A program made the translations under genes and the position numbers. The notes beneath the pieces are model-generated. The model was not told the origin of the DNA, did not search any database, and saw only the letters and a program-made list of their open reading frames with translations. From Streptomyces sp. RKAG290 (lineage in GTDB: Bacteria; Actinomycetota; Actinomycetes; Streptomycetales; Streptomycetaceae): 64,000 nucleotides of DNA. The stretch is taken from assembly GCF_023701695.1 (NCBI RefSeq), contig NZ_JAJOZC010000001.1, positions 2,914,001 through 2,978,000 of the forward strand. Direction: 5' to 3'. Positions 7,070-16,020 of this stretch are shown one piece after another (within the stretch, counting starts at the first letter, position 1; each line of letters begins with the position of its first letter).

Positions 7070-9235
7070 TCACTCCGTCCCGCTCGTGAGGATGACGAGC
7101 TTCTGGGTCGCCCGGGTCATCGCGACATAGCGGTCGACCGCTCCTTCGATCCCGTTGCCGAAGGCCTCCGGGTCGACGAGGACGACCAGGTCGAATTCGA
7201 GCCCCTTCGACAGCTCCGGGGTCAGCGACCGGACGCGGGACGTCGCCCGGAACGCGGGATCGCCGATGACGCAGGCGATGCCGTCGGCGTGCGTGGCGAG
7301 CCAGGTGTCCAGGACGGAGTCCAGCTCCGAGACGGATCCGTGCACGACGGGGATGTCGCTGCTGCGGATGGAGGTCGGCACGTTGGCGTCCGGGAGCACG
7401 GCCCGGATGACCGGCTCGGCTTGTGCCATGACCTCTTCCGGCGTCCGGTAGTTGATGCTCAGCGAGGCCAGGCTGATCCGGTCGAACCCGACCCGTTCCA
7501 GCCGCTCCTGCCACGACTCCGTGAATCCGTGCCTGGCCTGGGCGCGGTCCCCGACGATGGTGAAACTGCGGGACGGGCACCGGAGCAGCAGCATCTGCCA
7601 CTGGGCGTCGGTCAGCTCCTGCGCCTCGTCCACGACGACGTGCGCGAACGGCCCGGCGAGCAGGTCCGGTTCGGCGCCGGGCAGCGCGGACGCGTCGACC
7701 AGGGTTCCCTGCAGGTCCTGTCCGTGCAGCATCCCGAGTGCGCCCTCGCTCTCGTCGATCACGGTGTTCTCCAGCAGGCTCTCGATGGCTTCGGCCCTGC
7801 GCGCGCGTTCGGCGGCCGCGGCGGCCTCGTTCCGGCGCCGCCGCCGCGACGCCTCCGGGTCGCCGAGCCGCTGCCGTGCCGCGTCCAGGAGCGGCAGGTC
7901 GAAGACCGTCCAGGCCTGCGCGTCGCGGCGCTGCAGCCGCGCCACCTCGTCCGGGGCGAGCCAGGGGGCGCACTTGCGCAGGTAGGCGGGCACCGACCAC
8001 AGGTCCCCGACGAGTTCGGCCGCTTCGAGCAGCGGCCACGCGCGGTCGAAGGCCGCGAGCAGTTCCCTGTCCTGCAGCAGCGACTTGCGCAGCAGCTCCG
8101 GCGGGACGTCACCGTCGTACTTCTCCACCAGGAGCGTGAGCAGCTCCTCCAGGACCTGGTCGCGCGCCTCGTTGTGCGCGACACCGGGCGCCCCGTCGAA
8201 CGCCACGGCCCAGTCGTCCGCGCTCAGCCGGATGTCGGACCACTGCGTCGTGACCGTCATCCCCTTGGTGGGGGGCGCCTCGTAGAACCTGACGGCCGTC
8301 TCGATCGCCTTCACCAGCTCCGCGGACGACTTCAGCCGCGCCACCTCCGGGTCGGCCTCGGGCGAGGCCGCCGCTCCCTCGGTGACGAGGTCCCGCAGGG
8401 TGCAGGTCTGCACGCCCTCCTCACCGAGGCTGGGCAGGACGTCGGCGACATACCCCAGGTAGGGCTCGTGCGGGCCGACGAAGAGCACGCCGCCGCGGTG
8501 GTGCCCGAGGCGCGGGTCGGAGTAGAGCAGGTAGGCGGAGCGGTGCAGGGCGACGACGGTCTTGCCCGTGCCGGGACCGCCGTCGACGACGAGTGCGCCG
8601 CGGGAGCCCGCCCGGATGATGGCGTCCTGGTCGGCCTGGATGGTGCCGAGCACGTCCCGCATGCGTGCCGAGCGGTTGCTGCCCAGGCTCGCGATGAAGG
8701 CGGACTGGTCGTCGAGCGCGGCGTGCCCGGCATACCCGTCCGGGGTGAACACCTCGTCCCAGTAGTCGCTGATCCGGCCGCGGGTCCAGCGGTATCTGCG
8801 TCGGCTGGCCAGCCCCATGGGGCTGGCGTGGGTGGCTCCGAAGAACGGCTCGGCCGCGGGGGAACGCCAGTCGATCAGCAGCCGGGTTCCCGCGCTGTCC
8901 GTGAGGCCGAGCCGTCCGACGTACACGGGCTCGGGGCTGTCCTCGCCGACCATGTGCCCGAGGCACAGGTCGAGGCCGAAGCGGCGCAGCGTGCGCAGCC
9001 GGGCGCTCAGCCGGTAGATCTCCGCGTCCCGGTCCATCGCCTGGCGGCCCTTGCCGCCGGGCGCCCTGCGCTCGGCCTCCAGCTGGCCGGACAGTTCGGC
9101 GATCGACTGGTCGAGGCGCTCCGCGACGGCCGCGAAGTGCCGCTCGTCGCCGGAGATCAGCGCCGGGTCGGCCTTGGGGGCGAGGTGGGCGGGAAGATCG
9201 AACGCACTGGTGGTCAGGGGGTCGGTGTCATGCAC
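7070..9235 (-). CDS. helR: HelR-type RNA polymerase-associated helicase-like protein (rifamycin resistance)
   Basis: 721 aa from GTG 9235, preferred over ATG 9277 because GGGAGA lies 7 nt upstream and this leaves room for a promoter after the RAE. N-terminal coiled coil (ERLDQSIAELSGQLEAERRA and the next ~50 residues), as in HelD proteins that reach into RNA polymerase channels. Walker A VDGGPGTGKTVVALHR near residue 220, DEAQ box VVDEAQELTDAQW, then SFTIVGDRAQARHGF, LSINYRTPEEVM and a C-terminal KGLEFDLVVLVDPEAFG. HelR proteins displace rifamycins from RNA polymerase and are induced through the RAE operator, here at 9296-9314. UvrD-like DNA repair is the alternative, but the RAE argues strongly for HelR. 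Confidence 0.9.
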   Translation of the reverse strand: MHDTDPLTTSAFDLPAHLAPKADPALISGDERHFAAVAERLDQSIAELSGQLEAERRAPGGKGRQAMDRDAEIYRLSARLRTLRRFGLDLCLGHMVGEDSPEPVYVGRLGLTDSAGTRLLIDWRSPAAEPFFGATHASPMGLASRRRYRWTRGRISDYWDEVFTPDGYAGHAALDDQSAFIASLGSNRSARMRDVLGTIQADQDAIIRAGSRGALVVDGGPGTGKTVVALHRSAYLLYSDPRLGHHRGGVLFVGPHEPYLGYVADVLPSLGEEGVQTCTLRDLVTEGAAASPEADPEVARLKSSAELVKAIETAVRFYEAPPTKGMTVTTQWSDIRLSADDWAVAFDGAPGVAHNEARDQVLEELLTLLVEKYDGDVPPELLRKSLLQDRELLAAFDRAWPLLEAAELVGDLWSVPAYLRKCAPWLAPDEVARLQRRDAQAWTVFDLPLLDAARQRLGDPEASRRRRRNEAAAAAERARRAEAIESLLENTVIDESEGALGMLHGQDLQGTLVDASALPGAEPDLLAGPFAHVVVDEAQELTDAQWQMLLLRCPSRSFTIVGDRAQARHGFTESWQERLERVGFDRISLASLSINYRTPEEVMAQAEPVIRAVLPDANVPTSIRSSDIPVVHGSVSELDSVLDTWLATHADGIACVIGDPAFRATSRVRSLTPELSKGLEFDLVVLVDPEAFGNGIEGAVDRYVAMTRATQKLVILTSGTE

Positions 9236-9295
9236 TTCGTGCTCTCCCGGTTCCGCGGAATCTGGCCTTCGGCGCATGATTCTGCGGCAGGACGG

Positions 9296-9314
9296 GGGCC
9301 TTGCGGCAAGCCCC
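9296..9314 (-). promoter_or_regulatory. rifamycin-associated element (RAE)
   Basis: On the minus strand the site reads GGGGCTTGCCGCAAGGCCC, a 19-bp inverted repeat differing by one central base from the published RAE consensus as I recall it (GGGGCTTGCGGCAAGGCCC). It lies 60 nt upstream of the helR GTG. RAEs control rifamycin-inactivating genes and helR in actinomycetes. Confidence 0.88.
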
Positions 9315-9369
9315 CCTGTGCGCTATAAGTTGAAAGTGGCAAGAGGTGGGCCCGCACTCAGCTGCGGGA

Positions 9370-9389
9370 GGGGATCCGGCCGGATCCCC
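9370..9389 (-). terminator. palindrome likely terminating purU
   Basis: GGGGATCCGGCCGGATCCCC is a perfect 20-bp dyad with no U tract, between the purU stop and the helR promoter region. Hairpins without a T run commonly terminate transcription in Streptomyces. A second dyad, CCCTGGTGACCAGGG, lies at 9419-9433. Confidence 0.5.
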
Positions 9390-9466
9390 GCGAACCCGGC
9401 CCGATCCAGGTGAGATGTCCCTGGTGACCAGGGCCCCTCACGCCGGGCTGATCCGAACGAAAGCCC

Positions 9467-10369
9467 CTAGGCGAAGACCACCGTGCGCCGGCCGTTCAGC
9501 AGGATGCGCCGCTCCGCGTGCCACTTCACCGCACGCGCCAGCGCCTGGCACTCCACATCACGTCCGATGGCGACGAGCTGGTCCGGAGTCACGCCGTGAC
9601 CCACCCGCTCGACCTCCTGCTCGATGATCGGCCCCTCGTCGAGGTCGGCCGTCACGTAGTGGGCCGTCGCACCGATCAGCTTCACGCCGCGTGCGTGCGC
9701 CTGGTGGTACGGCTTGGCGCCCTTGAAGCTCGGCAGGAACGAGTGGTGGATGTTGATGATCCGGCCGCTGAGCTGCTTGCACAGATCGTCCGAGAGGACC
9801 TGCATGTAGCGGGCCAGCACGACCAGCTCCACATCCTCCTCGCGGACCAGCTCCAGCAGCTGCGCCTCCGCGTCCGCCTTGTTCTCCCTGGTCACCGGGA
9901 TGTGCCGGAAGGGAACGTCGTACGAGGCGACGAGTTCGGCGAAGTCCGTGTGGTTGGAGACGACCGCCGCGATCTCCACCGGCAGCGCCCCGATCCGGGA
10001 ACGGAACAGCAGGTCGTTGAGGCAGTGGCCGAACTTGCTGACCATCAGCACGATCCGCATGCGCTCCGAGGAGCGGTGGATCTGCCAGTCCATCCGGAAG
10101 GCGTCCCCGATGGCGGCGAAACTGGCCCGCAGCTTCTCCGCGGTGACCGTGGCGTCCGCCGAGAAGTGGACGCGCATGAAGAAGAGACCCGTGTCGTGGT
10201 CCCCGAACTGCTGACTGTCCTCGATGTTGCAGCCGGTCATGAAGAGGTAGCTCGACACGGCGTGCACGATGCCCTGTTTGTCGGGGCAGGAGAGCGTGAG
10301 GACGTACTGCTCGGACATGGTGTCCGGGACAGCGGAGGCAACGGAATCGGCAGGCTGCGGCGCGGTCAT
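9467..10369 (-). CDS. purU: formyltetrahydrofolate deformylase
   Basis: 300 aa from ATG 10369 (MTAPQPADS); ATG 10318 (MSEQYVLTL) is an alternative closer to the E. coli N-terminus. PurU hydrolyses 10-formyl-THF to THF and formate, balancing one-carbon units and purine synthesis. N-terminal ACT domain: YVLTLSCPDKQGIVHAVSS and IEDSQQFGDHDTGLFFMRV. C-terminal formyltransferase fold: MVSKFGHCLNDLLFR, VLARYMQVLSDDLCKQ, and the active-site block IINIHHSFLPSFKGAKPYHQ followed by GATAHYVTADLDEGPIIEQ, holding the conserved Asn, His and Asp. It is a single gene, followed by the terminator at 9370. Confidence 0.95.
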   Translation of the reverse strand: MTAPQPADSVASAVPDTMSEQYVLTLSCPDKQGIVHAVSSYLFMTGCNIEDSQQFGDHDTGLFFMRVHFSADATVTAEKLRASFAAIGDAFRMDWQIHRSSERMRIVLMVSKFGHCLNDLLFRSRIGALPVEIAAVVSNHTDFAELVASYDVPFRHIPVTRENKADAEAQLLELVREEDVELVVLARYMQVLSDDLCKQLSGRIINIHHSFLPSFKGAKPYHQAHARGVKLIGATAHYVTADLDEGPIIEQEVERVGHGVTPDQLVAIGRDVECQALARAVKWHAERRILLNGRRTVVFA

Positions 10370-10397
10370 CCCCGTAGGGTGCCACACCGCCCGGACA

Positions 10398-10844
10398 TCA
10401 GGCCGATCTGGTCATGATGCGGAGCACGTCCAGGGAGCGCGGCGGGACGTCCGGGTCCTCGCCGTCGTTCGTGGCGAGCAGCACATGGGCCTCGCGGGCG
10501 GCCCGGATGGCCTCCGGCCAGCCGTGATGCTCCAGATAGGCGGACACGGGGGCGTCCGCGCCGACCTGGTGCATGATGCGCAGCACCCGCAGCACGGCGA
10601 CGTCGACCAGGGCGGCCTCGCCGGAGTCCCGGAAGACCGTGCCGACGTACTTCTCGGCGGACCAGTTGTCGAGCCAGGTGTCCTCGACCAGGCGGTACAC
10701 GGCGTCGGTGACGTCGCCGTATCCCTCCCGGCCGGCCAGCCAGCACTCGTGATGGAAGACGGGGTCGGAGAGCATGTGCAGCGCCGAGCGCACGTTGCTG
10801 CGCCAGCGCCACCACGGAATGTCATTGAGCGGCATGCCGCCCAT
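10398..10844 (-). CDS. SCO4402-family protein of unknown function
   Basis: 148 aa from ATG 10844 (MGGMPLNDIPWWRWRSNVRS). The frame stays open to ATG 10946, which would add 34 basic residues; I prefer the shorter form because conservation in this actinobacterial family, as I recall it, begins at MPLND. Neither start has a strong SD. The protein is Trp- and His-rich (ALHMLSDPVFHHECWLAGRE, YRLVEDTWLDNWSAEKYVG) and mostly helical, with no membrane segment or known catalytic motif. It lies upstream of purU on the same strand with a 28-nt gap, so they may be cotranscribed. Function unknown. Confidence 0.8.
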   Translation of the reverse strand: MGGMPLNDIPWWRWRSNVRSALHMLSDPVFHHECWLAGREGYGDVTDAVYRLVEDTWLDNWSAEKYVGTVFRDSGEAALVDVAVLRVLRIMHQVGADAPVSAYLEHHGWPEAIRAAREAHVLLATNDGEDPDVPPRSLDVLRIMTRSA

Positions 10845-11018
10845 GGTGGAGGAGCGACGGCCGCGACGGGAAGTGTTCTCGGAACCTTGCTGCACGGTTG
10901 TCGATCGTACGTTCCCTTTCCGGCCTTCCGTACGGGCCCCTGCCATTCACCTGGATGTCACCGAGCGTTGAACGGGGCACACTGCGGTGTTACCCCTGGG
11001 CGGGAAAGGTCTGTCCCC

Positions 11019-12299
11019 ATGACCGGACGGCAACGCCCCATCCCTTCCCGCTCCTCAAGGCTGCTCACCGGCGCGGTGGCGGCGGGGGCCTTGCTGCTGT
11101 CCGGCTGCGGCGCGCTCCCTGGGGCCTCGGGGGACTCCAGGGAGACCGTCACCGTCGTCACCTGGGCTCCCAGCGGCACCTCCGGTCCGGACGCCGTCAA
11201 CATGGCGGGCATGACCGCGATGGCTCAGACGTACGCCCGCTGGATCAACGGCGCCGGCGGGATCGACGGGCACCGGCTGCGGGTGGTCACCTGCGACGAG
11301 CAGGACACCTCGATCGGCGCGGGGAACTGTGCCCGGCGGGCCGTCAAGGAGAAGGCGGTCGCGGTCCTCGGTTCCTACAGCCGCTACGGACGGGCCTTCA
11401 CGGTGCCGCTGGAGGTCGCCGGAATCCCGTACATCGGCGGTTACGGCGCCTCCGACGAGGAGTTCAGGAGCTATACCTCCTATCCGGTCGCCGGCGGACA
11501 GTCCGCCCTGCTGGCGGGCAACGCCGAGCAGCTGGCGCGCAGTTGCGACCGGGTCTCGCTGGTGCGGCCCGACACACTGGGCGGCGACGGGCAGTCCTGG
11601 CTCCTGCGGACCGGCCTCACGGCGGCCCACCGGCCCGCGCCGGTCGACATCCGGACGGCGGAGGAGACCACTTCGTACGACGACGCGGCCGGACGGGCAC
11701 TCGCCGGCGCCGGACCGGACGGCGGGTGCGTGACGGCCGTGCTCGGCGACCGCACCGAGACGTTCTTCGACTCGTTCCGGCGGCTGGAGCCGACGGCCGG
11801 CGCGGTCCGGATCTCCTCCGTGCTCGGCAGCATCGGGCAACCGCTCATCGACCGCAGCGGCGGCCGCAGCAGCCCGTTCGAAGGCGCGTACGTCACCGGC
11901 TGGTACCCGGACTCGGGCGACGCCCGCTGGAACCGGATGCGGCAGGTGATCCGCAAGCACGCCTTCGGCGACAACCGGATCGACCCGGACGACACGGGCG
12001 TGCAGACCACCTGGATCGCCTACACCGCCCTGAAGTCGATCGTCGAGACGCTGCACGAGTCGCAGATCACCGCCCGGAAGGTCATCAAGGCCCTCAACCA
12101 GGGCATCCGGGTCGACACCGGCGGGCTCACCCCCGTGCTGCGCTGGCGCTACGAGGACATGATCGGCTCGGGCTCGTATCCCCGGATCGTGAACAGCAAG
12201 GTGACGTTCCAGGTGGTGCGCCACGGCAGGCTGGTCGCCGACCGGAAGGGCTTCGTGGACGTGACGAAGACCCTGGCGGACGCGAGCGCGACCAGCTGA
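11019..12299 (+). CDS. ABC transporter substrate-binding lipoprotein (branched-chain amino acid type)
   Basis: 426 aa; ATG 11019 with SD GGGAAAGG. A lipoprotein signal with lipobox LLSGC places the acylated Cys at residue 30. The mature part is a periplasmic-binding fold of type I (LivJ-like): WINGAGGIDGHRLRVVTCDE, ARRAVKEKAVAVLGSYSRYG, GIPYIGGYGASDEEF, and AYVTGWYPDSGDARWNRMRQ. These bind amino acids or similar solutes for ABC import. No permease or ATPase gene lies beside it, so it is an orphan binding protein that must share a transporter or act as a sensor. A 161-bp MITE begins at the base after TGAG, leaving the stop codon intact. Confidence 0.88.
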   Translation: MTGRQRPIPSRSSRLLTGAVAAGALLLSGCGALPGASGDSRETVTVVTWAPSGTSGPDAVNMAGMTAMAQTYARWINGAGGIDGHRLRVVTCDEQDTSIGAGNCARRAVKEKAVAVLGSYSRYGRAFTVPLEVAGIPYIGGYGASDEEFRSYTSYPVAGGQSALLAGNAEQLARSCDRVSLVRPDTLGGDGQSWLLRTGLTAAHRPAPVDIRTAEETTSYDDAAGRALAGAGPDGGCVTAVLGDRTETFFDSFRRLEPTAGAVRISSVLGSIGQPLIDRSGGRSSPFEGAYVTGWYPDSGDARWNRMRQVIRKHAFGDNRIDPDDTGVQTTWIAYTALKSIVETLHESQITARKVIKALNQGIRVDTGGLTPVLRWRYEDMIGSGSYPRIVNSKVTFQVVRHGRLVADRKGFVDVTKTLADASATS

Positions 12300-12300
12300 G

Positions 12301-12461
12301 AGGCTGTCGGGCGGCCTGAGACCGGCAAGCGGACGCGGTCCGGTGCGTGCGATTCCAAGGCGCCGGGAAGTCCTTGCAGCGGAGCTGCCAGGACGTTTCC
12401 GCAACGCGCGAAGCGTGCGCGCCAGGGCGTGGCCGCCTGATCGCAGATCACCCGACAGCCT
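12301..12461. mobile_element. 161-bp MITE-like element with 5-bp target duplication
   Basis: It starts AGGCTGTCGGG and ends CCCGACAGCCT, an 11-bp perfect terminal inverted repeat (13 bp if one target-site base pair on each side is counted). It is flanked directly by CTGAG on both sides (12296-12300 and 12462-12466). The interior has no open frame resembling a transposase. It inserted inside the last codon plus stop of the ABC binding-protein gene, and the duplication regenerated the TGA. Confidence 0.8.
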
Positions 12462-12501
12462 CTGAGACCGGGCGGGCGGGTCAGGCCCGCCCGCCCCGCG
12501 C

Positions 12502-14139
12502 TCAGAGCGCGGTGGCCTCGCGCTCGGTCAGGCCGTACTTCGTCGCGATGGTGTTCCACAGCCCGGACGCCTGCCGCTTGGCCTTGCTGGCCTCGCCGCT
12601 CTGCACGTTGGCCTGCTGCGTCTGAGTGGTCGTACGGGCCTTGCCGTGCTTGCAGACCTTCTTGCTCTTGGCCTGCGCCGCCCAGGCGGCGTAGTGGTCG
12701 TCGGCGGACGCGGACGCCTGCCATGCCCTGGTGAGCGACGCGGTCAACTGGCCGTTGTTCGGCAGCTTGTCGACCGACAGCTCCTTGAGCCGGGTGACCA
12801 GGTCGCGGCGCTGCTTGGCGGCGCCCTTCAGATCCGCCACGGCCTGGTCGAGGTTGCTGCAGGTCTTGGTCTTCTCCACCGCTCCGATGACCGCGGCCCG
12901 GCTGTTGTTGCTGTCCGCGAGGAGCTTGTCGAGCGCTTCGGCCTGCGGCTTCGCCGGGTCGGCCGGGGGCTGTTCGGAGGACTTGGCGGCGGGCGAACTG
13001 GCCGAGGCCACCGGCGCCTTGCCGTCCTTGTCCTCGTCGTCGCCGCCGCTCAGCAGGGCGCCCGCGCCGAGCCCGATCACGGCGCAGCCCACGACGACCG
13101 CGGCGATCAGCGGGATGTGCGCCGACTTCTTGCGCCGCTCGTCCCGCCCGCCCGGCGGCAGTCCGTCCTCGGGGCCGGTGTACGCGGGCGCCTGCTGGTA
13201 GGCCTGCGGAGGCTGCCGGGCGCCTTGGTACTGCTGCTGCGCGGGATCGAACCGGGGCATCTGCTGCGTGGCGCCGGCCGGCTCGTCGCTGCGGAAGAGG
13301 TTGTCGAACTCGGCGGGCGGCGGCCGCTCGCCGGGCGTCCCGGGCCGGATGCCGTACGGGGCGCCGCCGGGAACCGGCGGTATGTACTGGGTGGCGTCCG
13401 CGTCCTGGCCGCCCGGCCCGGACGGGGCGGACTGACCGGCCGCCGACTGCTGGTACGCCTGCTGCTGGGCGCGGCCCAGGAACTGGGTGGACTCCGCCGG
13501 GTTCTCCGGCGGCAGCCCGCCCGGACCGGGCCCGGCGGGCACCGGCGCGATGTACTGCGTCGCATCCGCGTCCCCGCCCGCGCCCATGCCGGGCACGGCC
13601 TCGGGCGGCAGCGGCTGGGCGTACGGGCTCTGCGACTGGGCGGCCGGCAGCGGCCTGTCCTGCGGAGCCTGCCCGTAGGCCGGTCCCTGCTGCTGGTGCT
13701 GCTGCCCTTGCTGCTGGTGCTGCTGCTGGTCCTGGCCGTACGCCTGCCCGCCCTGCGGCTCCCGGCCGTACGCCTGCCCGCCCTGCGGCTCCTGGCCGTA
13801 CGCGGGCGCCTGCTGCTGGTCGTACTGCCCCTGCTGCCCGTACGCCGGGGGCTGCTGCCCCTGCCCGTACTGGCTCTGCTGCCCGTACGGAGCCTGGTCC
13901 TGCCGGCCCTGGCCCCCGTACGAAGCCTGGTCCTGGCTCTGTCCCTGCGACGCGGCGTCCTGGCCGGGCGCCTGCGGCCCCCAGGGCTGCCCCCAGGGCC
14001 GGCCGCCCGCCGGGGCGGCCTGGTCCGCCGGTCCCCCCGGCGTCCAGGGCTCGCCGCCACCCGCGGGCAGCACGACACCCTCGTGCGCGGGTCGTACAGC
14101 AGGGAGCTGCTGCTCGTCGCCCTGTCCGCTCTCTGTCAC
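12502..14139 (-). CDS. large single-pass membrane protein with Q/G/P/Y-rich cytoplasmic domain
   Basis: 545 aa; GTG 14139 preceded by TAGGAG. Residues 1-330 are low complexity, dominated by Gln, Gly, Pro, Tyr and Ala, with short repeats such as QGGQAYG and AYGQ and two copies of DADATQYI(A/P)PVP. One transmembrane helix at ~342-365 (IPLIAAVVVGCAVIGLGAGALL) follows a basic RRKKS stop. Residues 370-545 are outside the cell: an acidic/Ala-rich linker, then a helical domain with two Cys (TCSNL, KVCKH) that may pair. The ATQYI repeats look like Ser/Thr-kinase or FHA-linked motifs found on actinobacterial membrane proteins. Function unknown; it is convergent with the ABC binding-protein gene. Confidence 0.85.
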   Translation of the reverse strand: MTESGQGDEQQLPAVRPAHEGVVLPAGGGEPWTPGGPADQAAPAGGRPWGQPWGPQAPGQDAASQGQSQDQASYGGQGRQDQAPYGQQSQYGQGQQPPAYGQQGQYDQQQAPAYGQEPQGGQAYGREPQGGQAYGQDQQQHQQQGQQHQQQGPAYGQAPQDRPLPAAQSQSPYAQPLPPEAVPGMGAGGDADATQYIAPVPAGPGPGGLPPENPAESTQFLGRAQQQAYQQSAAGQSAPSGPGGQDADATQYIPPVPGGAPYGIRPGTPGERPPPAEFDNLFRSDEPAGATQQMPRFDPAQQQYQGARQPPQAYQQAPAYTGPEDGLPPGGRDERRKKSAHIPLIAAVVVGCAVIGLGAGALLSGGDDEDKDGKAPVASASSPAAKSSEQPPADPAKPQAEALDKLLADSNNSRAAVIGAVEKTKTCSNLDQAVADLKGAAKQRRDLVTRLKELSVDKLPNNGQLTASLTRAWQASASADDHYAAWAAQAKSKKVCKHGKARTTTQTQQANVQSGEASKAKRQASGLWNTIATKYGLTEREATAL

Positions 14140-14337
14140 CGGGACTCCTACGTGTGAACCTATGGAATCGTCGGCTCACGCTATCGGGTGGTTGCCGCCG
14201 TCCGCCAAGCGCGTGAGGTCGCTCACTCACCCTTCACACGGGCAGTAACACCCAGCCGCCTTAAGGCGCTGTTAAGGGTGCGCGGGCACAAACCCCTGCT
14301 CGGACAGGGGAAATGGGGTCGGCCCGCGCCCTCCCGG

Positions 14338-15720
14338 TCAGGCCGCCTGGAGCTCCAGGCGGGCGCCGAATTCCCGTACCGCGGACTCCTCCCCGTACGG
14401 CACCAGACGCTGCTGCAGGTCCTCCAGATACTCCGCCCCCCGGCTGGAGCGCACCGTGCCCAGTAACTCCATCGCCCGGGTCCCGGTGTGGCAGGCCTGT
14501 TCCACCTCGCGCATCTGCACCTGCGCCGTGGCCAGCAGCGCCAGGCCGATGCCGCGGCGGCGGGCGCGGGACTCCGGGAGACCGTCCAACGACTCCTTCG
14601 CCCGGCGCGCGGCCGCCTCCGCCTGCCCCAGGTCGCGATGGCAGTGCGCCAGCTCGTCGGCCAGGTAGGCGTGGTCGAAGTGAGCGATCCAGTCGGGATC
14701 GTCACCGCTGTCCGGGTCGGCGCGCTCCAGCGCGGCCAGCGCCCGGCCCGCCACCGCCTGGCAGGTGCCGGCGTCACCGAGGAGAGCATGCCCCCGCGCC
14801 TCGGCCGCGTAGAACATCGCCTCCGCCCGCGGTGTGACCCGCCCGCGCGCCCCCTCCTGCGCGGCCCGGGCCAGCTGGGCGATCTCCCGCGGATTGCCGA
14901 GCTGGGCGGCGAGATGGCTCATCGACGCGGCCAGCACATAGCCGCCGTAGGCGCGGTCGCCCGCCGCCTGCGCCAGCCGCAGGGCCTGGATGTAGTAGCG
15001 CTGGGCGAGGCCCGGCTGGCCCGTGTCGATCGCCATGTACCCGGCGAGCTCGGTGAGCCGGGCGACCGCCGCGAACAGCTGCCGGCCGGTCGATTCGCGG
15101 TACGCCCCCGACAGCAGCCCGGAGACCACGCTGTTCAGGTAGTGCACCAGGACCGGGCGCACATGGCCGCTGCCGAACCGGTGGTCGAGGTCGACCAGTG
15201 CGGTGGTCATCGCCCGCACCGCTTCCACGTCCGGCATCCCTACCCGGGCCCCGGCCGCCCGCGCGACCTGCGGGTCCGCGCCGCTGATCAGCCAGTCCCG
15301 GCTGGGCTCGACCAGGGCCGAGGACGCGACCGCCGAACCGGTGAGGAAGTCGCGACGGCCGACATCGCTGCGCCACAGCTCACAGACCTGCTCGACCGCC
15401 CCGACCACCGTCGGGGCGAACTGGAGGCCGACGCCGGAGGCCAGGTTCTTGCCGTTGGCCATCCCGATCTCGTCGATCGTGACCGTACGGCCGAGCTTGC
15501 GGCCGAGCGCCTCGGCGATGATGCCCGGCGCCCTGCCGCGTGGCTGCTGTCCGCGCAGCCAGCGGGCCACCGAGGTCTTGTCGTAACGGAGGTCGAGCCC
15601 GCGCTCGGCCCCGACCATGTTGACGCGACGGGCAAGGCCCGCGTTGGAGCATCCGGCTTCCTGAATGAGCGCCTGGAGCCGTTCGTTCGGCTGGCGTGCG
15701 ACGAGAGGCCTGGCTGCCAT
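14338..15720 (-). CDS. NsdA-like transcriptional regulator with TPR repeats
   Basis: 460 aa. Residues ~8-85 form a helix-turn-helix-like domain (PNERLQALIQEAGCSNAGLA, then DKTSVARWLRGQQPRGRAPG). The rest is an all-helical TPR-type array (QRYYIQALRLAQAAGDRAYG; ARGHALLGDAGTCQAVAG; AATAA-rich helices near the end). This architecture is that of the NsdA family of Streptomyces developmental and antibiotic regulators; here it is a paralogue, not necessarily nsdA. The region 15721-16020 upstream is AT-richer than its surroundings and presumably contains its promoter and that of the divergent gene. Effector unknown. Confidence 0.8.
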   Translation of the reverse strand: MAARPLVARQPNERLQALIQEAGCSNAGLARRVNMVGAERGLDLRYDKTSVARWLRGQQPRGRAPGIIAEALGRKLGRTVTIDEIGMANGKNLASGVGLQFAPTVVGAVEQVCELWRSDVGRRDFLTGSAVASSALVEPSRDWLISGADPQVARAAGARVGMPDVEAVRAMTTALVDLDHRFGSGHVRPVLVHYLNSVVSGLLSGAYRESTGRQLFAAVARLTELAGYMAIDTGQPGLAQRYYIQALRLAQAAGDRAYGGYVLAASMSHLAAQLGNPREIAQLARAAQEGARGRVTPRAEAMFYAAEARGHALLGDAGTCQAVAGRALAALERADPDSGDDPDWIAHFDHAYLADELAHCHRDLGQAEAAARRAKESLDGLPESRARRRGIGLALLATAQVQMREVEQACHTGTRAMELLGTVRSSRGAEYLEDLQQRLVPYGEESAVREFGARLELQAA

Positions 15721-16020
15721 GTTTCTCCCCCTGAGGCCGCAGTGATCGTTGCTGGATCACTGCCCGACATATGCCTGAGAAATGCACCGATTCATCGTGT
15801 TGGTCACTTTCATCGCTTCTCGCAACTTTCGTCACGGCAAGCCCGCTAGAGTGCCTAGCGAACTGTGCCGGATTTCCCGTATATGGCTACCCGTTCGTCG
15901 CCACGACTCCTCCCGCGCGCCCCCACCGGTGCATCGATGCGCCCCATATGCGGGAGCGTTGCGCCGTAACCGCACCCGCCACGCCCGTAACCCCAGGTGG
16001 CGGGGGGAGTTGTGCTGTGC

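Noticed and set aside
7289..9328. A 679-codon frame antisense to helR
   Set aside because: Codon-register shadow of a GC-rich gene; Val/Gly/Arg-rich without any motif.
12149..14230. A 693-codon minus-strand frame overlapping the Q-rich membrane protein
   Set aside because: Arg/Ala/Gly-rich shadow in another frame of the real gene at 12502-14139.
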